Positions 1 to 5,401 of a stretch of 6,897 bases of DNA are shown here, in pieces. The stretch is from Pseudomonadota bacterium. GTDB taxonomy: Bacteria > Pseudomonadota > Alphaproteobacteria > Reyranellales > Reyranellaceae. Position 1 is the first letter of the stretch; each line of letters opens with the position of its first letter. The notes beneath the pieces are model-generated. The model was not told the origin of the DNA and made no database searches. It saw only the letters and a list, made by a program, of their open reading frames with translations. A program made the position numbers and the translations under genes. The stretch lies in contig JAEZIF010000291.1 in assembly GCA_023416135.1 (NCBI GenBank), forward strand, positions 1 through 6,897, written 5' to 3'.

Positions 1-53
1 GATCAAGCTCGCCCAGCGCCGGATCCCATCCAGCCACACCCTCGCCTGGTCGC

Positions 54-85
54 TCTGGCGAAGGGCACACCAAGCTCTCGCCAGA
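54..85. other. Hairpin-forming inverted repeat upstream of the first gene
   Basis: An 8-base perfect inverted repeat, TCTGGCGA at 54-61 and TCGCCAGA at 78-85, encloses a 16-base loop. No T-run follows on either strand, so it is not a classical intrinsic terminator. It may be the end of a transcript from a gene left of the window or part of the leader of the next gene. The rest of 1-127 shows no coding region I can support. Confidence 0.3.
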
Positions 86-113
86 CGCGCTCACCTCAAA
101 CGAAACAAGCAAC

Positions 114-119
114 TGTAAT
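114..119 (+). promoter_or_regulatory. Possible -10 box for a leaderless SpoIIAA-like gene
   Basis: TGTAAT matches the sigma-70 -10 consensus at five of six bases and ends 8 bases before the ATG at 128. No Shine-Dalgarno sequence is visible before that ATG, so a transcript beginning at or within a few bases of the start codon would make sense. No convincing -35 box lies at the usual distance. This is an inference from spacing alone. Confidence 0.22.
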
Positions 120-127
120 GCTAGACC

Positions 128-502
128 ATGCCGATGCGCTGGACGATCTCGCACGACGAGCGGCTGGTGCTGGTGACCGTGGAAGGGACGGTGACCCTGC
201 TCGAGATCGAGGCCTATTTCGATGCCGTGATCCTGGCCGGCGCGCAACCCTACGCCAAACTGCTCGACGCGCGAAGCATGCAGGTGCGCCTAAGCGACGA
301 CGACATGATGGCGGTCGGCGCGCGCATGAGCGCGTATGTCAACGACCAGAAGTGGCCCGGCGGGCCGGCGGCCTTCGTGGTGACGACCCGCCCCAACCGC
401 GAGTTCGTCAAGCGCTTCATAAATCTCGCCGCCTCGCCGCGGCAGGCGAAGATCTTCCACGAGCTCGACGAGGCCCGCCGCTGGCTCGACGGGCAGAACT
501 AG
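128..502 (+). CDS. SpoIIAA/STAS-like domain protein
   Basis: The product is a 124-residue soluble protein with no signal peptide or membrane segment. The order of elements fits a small STAS/SpoIIAA-like fold: N-terminal strands (residues about 3-24, ending in VEGTVT), a helix with acidic and hydrophobic residues (25-37), a strand with the turn KLLDARSM (44-51), a helix from about 56 to 72, a strand AAFVVTT (81-87), and a C-terminal helix pair with IFHELDEARRWL (109-120). The last motif is typical of SpoIIAA-like proteins in alphaproteobacteria. Such proteins are usually regulatory or of unknown role. Ser50 lies near where anti-sigma-factor antagonists are phosphorylated, but phosphorylation here is conjecture. 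An ATG at 134 (residue 3) is an equally possible start, since neither has a ribosome site. The gene stands alone, convergent with the cytochrome gene, and its TAG stop is the first three bases of the palindromic repeat. Confidence 0.75.
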   Translation: MPMRWTISHDERLVLVTVEGTVTLLEIEAYFDAVILAGAQPYAKLLDARSMQVRLSDDDMMAVGARMSAYVNDQKWPGGPAAFVVTTRPNREFVKRFINLAASPRQAKIFHELDEARRWLDGQN

Positions 503-566
503 AGCATGAATGGGTCCAGGTGGAATCGCCTGGACCCATCATGCCCGATAATCTCATTCGGCTCTA
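500..566. repeat. Palindromic intergenic repeat, probable bidirectional terminator
   Basis: The core is a perfect 11-base inverted repeat, ATGGGTCCAGG at 510-520 and CCTGGACCCAT at 529-539, around an 8-base loop. It is extended by GCATG at 504-508 and CATGC at 540-544, with a single bulged A at 509. The outer ends are TAGAGC at 500-505 and GCTCTA at 561-566. These outer ends contain the TAG stop codon of the forward gene (500-502) and of the reverse gene (564-566). The right arm carries about 16 extra bases (545-560) compared with a symmetric palindrome. The framework (TAGAGCATGA at the left, GGAATCG in the loop, ATCATGC at the right) resembles, from memory, dispersed palindromic repeats of rhizobial genomes. 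No T-run follows, but a stem this strong between convergent genes may end or protect both transcripts. Confidence 0.7.
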
Positions 567-1409
567 ACGTCGCTGCTTCGCCTTGTAGGCCAGCCAGTCG
601 ACGATGGCGTCGAGGTCGCTGTCGCTCAGCGCCGACAGGTCGAAGCCCGGCATCTTCTGGTCGGGCCACTGGCGCACCGATGCGGGATCGCGGATCAGCT
701 TTTTCAGCGCCGGGATCTGAAAGTACTCGACGACGTTCATCGGCCGGCCGAGATCGGGGCCTTGTTCACCTTCGCCTTCGCCGTTGAAGCGATGACAGGC
801 CATGCACATCGATTCGAATCGATCGAGGCCGGTGCGCAGGCGATCGCCGGCCGGAACGTCGGTGCCGACCGCGAGTCCGGGCCAGCGCTTCAACGGACTG
901 TCGGTGACCGCGAGCGCGGCGAGGCGGTAGGCCCAGTATTCGGGGCTGATATGCACCGACGGAGCGCGCCGCCAGATGACGTAGAACGGGCCGGCGGTCG
1001 CCTTGTCAGGCTTGTCCGGTATGGGCGGCCAAGGCGCAGCAGGATCCTCGATGGCGACAAAGGCCTCGACTTGAGAGGTGTCGGTAGAGGCGGCAAGCCG
1101 GCCCGGAATGCCGATCGAGAAATTGTCCGTGGCGCGCGCCTGCACGTGGTCGTCGGCCCCGATTCCGGTTCCCTTCAGCAACTCGGCCAGCGGGATGGCG
1201 CGGTAGGTCATCGTGCGGCGATAGACCGGATCGGCGACCGTGACGCTGCGCACCGAAGGGTGGGCGAGCAGCGCCTTCTGCGTATGGGTCCTGCTCGAGT
1301 CCCTGCCGGTGACCGTGAGCGTCGGCGATTGGGCGACGGCGGACAGCGATACAAGGCACGCGAGGATGGCCAGCAGCGCAGCCGGCAAACGTCGCGCGGC
1401 GGCCGTCAC
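564..1409 (-). CDS. Secreted c-type cytochrome with N-terminal molybdopterin-oxidoreductase-like domain
   Basis: I take the GTG at 1409 as the start. It overlaps the upstream stop codon (GTGA), has AGAGGA 4 bases before it, and puts a clean signal peptide at the N-terminus: basic AARR, a hydrophobic core, then cleavage after AVA at about residue 26. A TTG at 1436 would add nine charged residues and lacks a well-placed ribosome site. The product has 281 residues. Residues about 30-172 resemble the small secreted version of the sulfite-oxidase/molybdopterin-binding fold (LTVTG strand, AHP, IPLAELL, AGPFYVIW, EYWAY), with no Cys that could bind molybdenum. Residues about 185-281 are a class I cytochrome c domain with CMACH at 202-206 for covalent haem attachment and Met253 in KMPGF as the likely sixth ligand. 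It should work in the periplasm as an electron carrier; donor and acceptor are unknown. A lipoprotein reading (Cys18) is less likely because hydrophobic sequence continues past it. Confidence 0.85.
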   Translation of the reverse strand: MTAAARRLPAALLAILACLVSLSAVAQSPTLTVTGRDSSRTHTQKALLAHPSVRSVTVADPVYRRTMTYRAIPLAELLKGTGIGADDHVQARATDNFSIGIPGRLAASTDTSQVEAFVAIEDPAAPWPPIPDKPDKATAGPFYVIWRRAPSVHISPEYWAYRLAALAVTDSPLKRWPGLAVGTDVPAGDRLRTGLDRFESMCMACHRFNGEGEGEQGPDLGRPMNVVEYFQIPALKKLIRDPASVRQWPDQKMPGFDLSALSDSDLDAIVDWLAYKAKQRR

Positions 1410-2521
1410 GTCATCCTCTGACCGCCGATCCGGCAATCCTTAAGGATTTCGGGACGGAAGGCGAGACCGTGGCCGGGCCGCTCCGGCGGCGTCATGGTGC
1501 CGCTCTTCGACGGCAGCACCGGCTCGATCCAAAGGTCGTCGTTCCAGTCCATGTATTCGAGGTAGTTGGCGTTGGGGATCGAGGCCAGCAGATGGACCAT
1601 GGTCTCGTGGAAGAGATGCGGCGCGATCCTGATGCCCCACGGCTCGGCGGCAGCCGCGATTTTGCGCAACTCGGTGTAGCCGCCGCGCATCGGATCGGGC
1701 TGCAGGATCGGCACGCACGGGGTCTCGAAGAAGGGACGCAGGTCGTTCCGCGTCCAGTGACTCTCGCCGCCGACGACCCTGGTCTTGAGTGCCGCGGCGA
1801 TCCGACGGTAGCCGGCGAAGTCTTCGGCGACGACGGGCTCCTCGAGCCAATAGGGATCGAACTCGCCGATGCGATGGCCGGCCTGGATGGCGGTGTCGGC
1901 ATCCCAGCCCATGTTGACGTCGATCATGATCTCGATGCCACCGCCCATTGCCTCGCGCATCGCCTTGACGTTCAACACGTCCTCGCGCCACGGCCGGATG
2001 TGGGCAACCTGCATCTTGATGGCTTTCAGCCCCTGGGCGGTGAACTCCTTGGCGCGCGCGATCATGCCGTCACGGCCGAGGCCGCGGAAGCAGCCTGAGC
2101 CGTAGGCCGGCACCTCGGTGCGTGCGGCGCCCCACAGGCGGAACAGCGGCAGGCCGGCCCGTTTGCCCAGGATGTCCCACAGCGCCATGTCGACGGCGCT
2201 TTGCGCGAACACCGTGACGCCCATGCGGCCCAGCCAGAAGTTGCTCTTGTAGAGCACTTGCCAGATCGCCTCGATCTCGGTGGCGTCGCGGCCGATGATG
2301 TGCGGGGCGATCAGTTCCTTCATGCAGGCATCGAGCGTGTACAGGCCACCGCGCAGCGGCATCAGGTAGCTCATGCCTGAAAGGCCGCCCTGGGTCTCGA
2401 TCTCCAGCACGTAGATGTCGCGCTCGGGTGCCGAGAGGATGCCGGCGGCCGGCGGCGGCCCGCGCCAGGGTACCTGCAGGAGAGTGGAACGCAGCTCGGT
2501 GATGGTCGTGGGCGTGGTCAT
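1406..2521 (-). CDS. Mandelate racemase/muconate lactonizing enzyme family protein (enolase superfamily)
   Basis: This 371-residue cytoplasmic enzyme has the usual length and two-domain plan of the family: an N-terminal capping domain (about 1-125) and a TIM-like barrel (about 135-345). Likely Mg2+ ligands are Asp201 (in DVNMGW), Glu227 (in LEEPV) and Glu253 (in GGES). The Asp276 (QPDPMRGG) and His302 (APHLFHE) dyad and Glu322 (LEYMDW) mark the mandelate racemase subgroup, which abstracts the alpha proton of a carboxylate to racemise it or, more often, dehydrate a sugar acid. The usual KxK motif reads K169-M-Q171, so the second lysine base is missing, which favours chemistry that needs only the His-Asp base. 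The substrate cannot be deduced. The ATG at 2521 is preceded by GGGAG, 9 bases upstream. It is the first gene of a reverse operon, its TGA overlaps the cytochrome start, and it diverges from cimA. Confidence 0.88.
   Translation of the reverse strand: MTTPTTITELRSTLLQVPWRGPPPAAGILSAPERDIYVLEIETQGGLSGMSYLMPLRGGLYTLDACMKELIAPHIIGRDATEIEAIWQVLYKSNFWLGRMGVTVFAQSAVDMALWDILGKRAGLPLFRLWGAARTEVPAYGSGCFRGLGRDGMIARAKEFTAQGLKAIKMQVAHIRPWREDVLNVKAMREAMGGGIEIMIDVNMGWDADTAIQAGHRIGEFDPYWLEEPVVAEDFAGYRRIAAALKTRVVGGESHWTRNDLRPFFETPCVPILQPDPMRGGYTELRKIAAAAEPWGIRIAPHLFHETMVHLLASIPNANYLEYMDWNDDLWIEPVLPSKSGTMTPPERPGHGLAFRPEILKDCRIGGQRMT
1414..1419 (-). promoter_or_regulatory. Ribosome binding site that decides the cytochrome start
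   Basis: On the reverse strand AGAGGA lies 4 bases before the GTG at 1409 and inside the last codons of the upstream enolase-superfamily gene. It supports the GTG over the TTG at 1436 and suggests translational coupling through the GTGA overlap. Confidence 0.6.
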
Positions 2522-2550
2522 CAGGCATATCTCCCGCGCTTTTGCCTCAC

Positions 2551-2556
2551 TATGAT
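2551..2556 (+). promoter_or_regulatory. Possible -10 box for cimA in the 44-base divergent gap
   Basis: TATGAT matches the -10 consensus at five of six bases and ends 9 bases before the ATG at 2566. That would place the transcript start at about 2563-2566 and leave almost no 5' leader, consistent with the lack of any Shine-Dalgarno sequence. I see no good -35 box 16-18 bases upstream. The gap 2522-2565 must also carry the ribosome site of the reverse gene (GGGAG at 2531-2535); the reverse promoter probably lies in the gap or inside cimA. Confidence 0.3.
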
Positions 2557-2565
2557 GTGTCCCTC

Positions 2566-4170
2566 ATGACTTCGTCCAACCGCCTCTATCTCTTCGACAC
2601 CACCCTGCGAGATGGCGCCCAGACCCAGGGCGTCGATTTCACTGTCGCCGACAAGGCCGCCATTGCGCGCGAGCTCGACCTCTTGGGCGTCGACTACATC
2701 GAAGGCGGCTGGCCGGGCGCCAATCCCACCGACGATCGCTTCTTTGCCGACCCGCCCGAGTTCCAGAACGCCAAGTTCGTCGCCTTCGGCATGACCCGCC
2801 GCGCCGGCCGCAGCGCCGCCAACGATCCGGGCCTGGCCGCCATCCTGCAGACCAAGGCACGCAACGTCTGCATGGTCGGCAAGACCTGGGACTTCCATGT
2901 CGACGTGGCGCTGGAAGTCGAGCGGACCGAGTACCTCGAGATGATCGCCGACTCGCTCGCCTATGCGAAGGGCCGCATGGACGAGGTGATGTTCGACGCC
3001 GAACATTTCTTCGACGGCTACAAGGCCAACCCCGACTATGCGCTGGCCTGCCTCGCCGCGGCGGAGAAGGCGGGCGCCCGCTGGCTGGTGCTGTGCGACA
3101 CCAATGGCGGCACCCTGCCGCACGAAGTCGAGCACATCGTCGGCGAAGTGGTGAAGAAGATCCCGGGCGAGCGGCTCGGCATCCATACCCACAACGACAC
3201 CGAGAATGCGGTCGCCAACACGCTGGCCGCCGTGCGCGCCGGCGTGCGCCAGGTGCAGGGCACCATCAACGGGCTCGGCGAGCGTTGCGGCAATGCCAAC
3301 ATGATCGCGCTCATTCCCAACCTCGTGCTCAAGATGGGCTTCGAGACGGGCTTGAAGCACGGCGCAATGCAGCGCCTGACGCATCTGTCGCGCCTGCTCG
3401 ACGACCGGCTGAACGTCGTGCCCAACCGCAGCGCGGCCTATGTCGGCACGCGCGCCTTCGCGCACAAGGGCGGTCTGCACGTCTCGGCGGTCGAGAAGGA
3501 TCCCAAGACCTATGAGCACGTCGATCCCGAGACGGTCGGCAACCAGCGCATCATCGTGGTCAGCGACCAGGCTGGCCGTTCCAACATCATGGCGCGCTTC
3601 CGCCAAATCGGGTTGGACGTCGATCCCAAGGACCCCGGCGTCGCCCGCCTGCTCGAGATCGTCAAGGAGCGCGAGGCGGAGGGCTATGCCTACGACGGCG
3701 CCGACGCTTCGTTCGAGCTTCTGGCGCGCCACGAGCTGCACACGGTGCCCGACTACTTCGCCTTGCACAGTTTTCGCGTGCTGGCGGAGCGGCGGGTCAA
3801 TGCCCGCGGCCAGCTCATCGCCCTTTCCGAGGCGACGGTGAAGCTCGATGTCGGCGGCCGCCGCGCCATGGAAGTGGGCGAGGGCAACGGTCCCGTGAAC
3901 GCGCTTGATGCTGCCCTGCGGAAGGCCCTGCTGCCGGTCTATCCCGAACTGCAGGACATGCGGCTGGTCGACTTCAAGGTCCGCATCCTCGATGCATCCG
4001 GCGGAACGGCGGCGACGACGCGCGTCATGATCGAAAGCGCCGACGCCAAGCGGCGCTGGTCGACCATCGGCGTGTCGCCGAACATCGTCGATGCCTCCTA
4101 TAACGCCCTCTACGACGCCATCACCTATAAGTTGTTCCGCGACGGGGCGAAGCCGGCCGAAAGAGCCTAG
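2566..4170 (+). CDS. cimA: (R)-citramalate synthase, CimA type
   Basis: This 534-residue enzyme condenses pyruvate with acetyl-CoA to (R)-citramalate, the threonine-independent entry to isoleucine, in the cytoplasm. The N-terminal HMGL-like barrel has DTTLRDGAQ at 11-19 (Arg15 and Asp16, catalytic and metal site), HTHND at 207-211 (metal-binding histidines) and GLGERCGNAN at 236-245. The linker has AFAHKGGLHVSAV at 297-309. Residues about 395-530 form the LeuA-like regulatory domain, which in this family binds the feedback inhibitor. The length and the GVDYIEGGWPG (41-51) and EHFFDGY (146-152) segments fit the CimA branch better than 2-isopropylmalate synthase or homocitrate synthase. The start is the ATG at 2566, where homology-like sequence begins; a TTG at 2542 would add eight unlikely residues. 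No ribosome site is visible. The gene is single, divergent from the enolase-superfamily gene, with the exporter operon 88 bases downstream. Confidence 0.92.
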   Translation: MTSSNRLYLFDTTLRDGAQTQGVDFTVADKAAIARELDLLGVDYIEGGWPGANPTDDRFFADPPEFQNAKFVAFGMTRRAGRSAANDPGLAAILQTKARNVCMVGKTWDFHVDVALEVERTEYLEMIADSLAYAKGRMDEVMFDAEHFFDGYKANPDYALACLAAAEKAGARWLVLCDTNGGTLPHEVEHIVGEVVKKIPGERLGIHTHNDTENAVANTLAAVRAGVRQVQGTINGLGERCGNANMIALIPNLVLKMGFETGLKHGAMQRLTHLSRLLDDRLNVVPNRSAAYVGTRAFAHKGGLHVSAVEKDPKTYEHVDPETVGNQRIIVVSDQAGRSNIMARFRQIGLDVDPKDPGVARLLEIVKEREAEGYAYDGADASFELLARHELHTVPDYFALHSFRVLAERRVNARGQLIALSEATVKLDVGGRRAMEVGEGNGPVNALDAALRKALLPVYPELQDMRLVDFKVRILDASGGTAATTRVMIESADAKRRWSTIGVSPNIVDASYNALYDAITYKLFRDGAKPAERA

Positions 4171-4182
4171 AGCGGCGGGCTT
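4150..4182 (+). other. Hairpin spanning the cimA stop codon
   Basis: AAGCC at 4150-4154 pairs with GGCTT at 4178-4182. After one G-G mismatch, GCCG at 4156-4159 pairs with CGGC at 4173-4176, leaving a 13-base loop that contains the TAG stop (4168-4170). No T-run follows, so it is at best a weak or Rho-assisted transcription end, or a 3' stabilising stem. It could also be chance in GC-rich DNA. Confidence 0.3.
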
Positions 4183-4183
4183 A

Positions 4184-4233
4184 GCTGCCATGCCACGGCT
4201 GCCAGTTGACCGGAGTGTGGTCGCAGCAGACCA
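4184..4233 (+). promoter_or_regulatory. Possible promoter/operator region of the exporter operon
   Basis: The gap before the exporter genes holds three TGCCA copies (4186-4190, 4191-4195, 4200-4204). Next come a -35-like TTGACC at 4206-4211 and alternating GACC (4208-4211), GGTC (4219-4222) and GACC (4229-4232). The last two form the inverted repeat TGGTC-N6-GACCA at 4218-4233, the size of a repressor half-site pair. No convincing -10 box lies at 17 bases from the -35-like box. Exporters of this type are commonly controlled by MarR or TetR repressors; no such gene is in the window. Confidence 0.28.
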
Positions 4234-4258
4234 TGTGTAGGTGAGAGACGGAGAGCAT

Positions 4259-5401
4259 ATGGACGACCGTTCCCCGGTGGCGACGGAAACGCCCCCGGTT
4301 GCGGCCGTTCAGCGACGGCCGCGCATGGAACGGCGTATCGTCGCTCGAGCCGTCATGTGGTTGCTGCCCGCGATCGTGCTGGCCGTCAGCGTCTTCCTCT
4401 GGCTGTCGTCCGGCCGCTGGGTCTCGACCGACAACGCCTACGTGAAGGGCGACCGCGCCCAGATCGCGCCCGAGCTCAGCGGCATCATCGTCGAAGTGCC
4501 GGTGCAGGAGAACCAGCGCGTGTCGCGCGGCCAGCTCCTGTTCAGGCTCGACGATCAGACCTATCGCCTGGCGCTTGCCAAGATCGACGCCGAGATCGAG
4601 ACGACGCGCGCCGACATCCGGGGGCTTCGCGCGCAATGGCGCACCAAGCGTGAGGAGATCAAGGCGGCGCAGAGCCAGCTCAACTACGCCCAGCAGGAAT
4701 TCGAGCGCCAGTCCGACCTCGCCGACAAGAAAATCGCTTCACAGCAGAAGCTGCAGGAGACGCGCATGGGCCTCGACATCGCCCGCCAGCGCATCTCGGC
4801 CGCGCAGGAAGATCTGCAGCGCATCGAGGCGCAACTCGCGGGCGATCCCAAGATCCGCACCGACCATCATCCGCGCGTCAAGCAGATGGTGGCGGCGCGC
4901 GACGAGGCCTTGCTGCAACTCCGTCGCACCACCATCGAAGCGCCGCTCGGCGGCATCGTCGCCAAGCGGCCGGTGCCCGGCAGCTACGCCACGGCCGGCG
5001 TGCCGGTGATGGTGGTGGTGGCCGACAGCGACCTCTGGGTGGAAGCCAACTTCAAGGAGACCGAGCTGACGCTGGTTCGGCCGGGCCAGGAGGCGCTCGT
5101 CAAGGTCGACACCTATCCGGATGCCGAATGCACCGGCAAGGTCGCGAGCATCGCCCAGGCGACGGGCGCGGAGTTCGCCGTGCTGCCGCCGCAGAACGCC
5201 TCGGGCAACTGGGTGAAGGTGGTGCAGCGCATACCTGTGCGCATCACCGTCGTCTGCCGCGAGGGCGATCCGCCGTTGCGTGTCGGCATGAGCACGACGG
5301 TCGAGATAGATACGGGCCACAGCCGCTCGATCGACGGCCTGCTGAGCGGGCTCGCCAAGAGCATCGGACTGTCGAGCGCGCCGGCATCGGCCAAGCCATG
5401 A
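4259..5401 (+). CDS. emrA: EmrA-like membrane fusion protein (HlyD family) of a multidrug exporter
   Basis: This 380-residue periplasmic adaptor is anchored in the inner membrane and links the EmrB-type pump to an outer-membrane channel. A short cytoplasmic tail with basic residues (19-30, ending IVAR) precedes one membrane helix at about 32-50. WVSTDNAYVKGD (54-65) and the half-lipoyl stretch (about 66-99) follow. Next comes a long coiled coil (about 103-222, rich in Gln, Glu, Arg and Ala), then the second lipoyl half with TTIEAPLGGIV (224-234), and a beta-barrel domain with VEANFKETEL (261-270) and NWVKVVQRIPVRI (317-329), both hallmarks of EmrA relatives. The ATG at 4259 has GGAG five bases upstream and is preferred over an in-frame GTG at 4241. 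The stop overlaps the start of the pump gene as ATGA. Expression is probably driven from the 88-base leader. The transported compounds are unknown. Confidence 0.9.
   Translation: MDDRSPVATETPPVAAVQRRPRMERRIVARAVMWLLPAIVLAVSVFLWLSSGRWVSTDNAYVKGDRAQIAPELSGIIVEVPVQENQRVSRGQLLFRLDDQTYRLALAKIDAEIETTRADIRGLRAQWRTKREEIKAAQSQLNYAQQEFERQSDLADKKIASQQKLQETRMGLDIARQRISAAQEDLQRIEAQLAGDPKIRTDHHPRVKQMVAARDEALLQLRRTTIEAPLGGIVAKRPVPGSYATAGVPVMVVVADSDLWVEANFKETELTLVRPGQEALVKVDTYPDAECTGKVASIAQATGAEFAVLPPQNASGNWVKVVQRIPVRITVVCREGDPPLRVGMSTTVEIDTGHSRSIDGLLSGLAKSIGLSSAPASAKP

Noticed and set aside
70..84. Thr replaces the motif A Asp in the EmrB-like pump (residue 74 of the protein; positions here are residue numbers)
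   Set aside because: Motif A is loosely kept in the DHA2 family and all other motifs are intact, so I do not treat this as a sign of loss of function.
118..567. A 149-codon forward frame overlapping the SpoIIAA-like gene
   Set aside because: Its translation is Arg- and Ala-rich without structure. The frame starting at 128 has ordered strands and helices and family-like motifs.
1377..1409. Lipoprotein signal in the cytochrome (Cys18)
   Set aside because: The residue before the preceding Ala is Leu, which is atypical for a lipobox. The hydrophobic stretch continues past the Cys to a good AVA signal peptidase I site.
762..1421. A 219-codon forward frame opposite the cytochrome gene
   Set aside because: The reverse frame has a signal peptide, CMACH and a methionine ligand; the forward one shows only GC-driven composition.
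2521..4191. A 556-codon open frame on the reverse strand opposite cimA
   Set aside because: It is an antisense shadow produced by GC-rich third positions. The forward frame carries all the CimA motifs, and the reverse translation is a low-complexity run rich in Ala, Gly, Val, Asp and His with no recognisable domain.
4181..4636. A possible divergent regulator gene on the reverse strand before the exporter
   Set aside because: The 151-codon frame has no helix-turn-helix-like pattern. Most of it overlaps the exporter coding sequence in antisense, so it does not supply the missing regulator.
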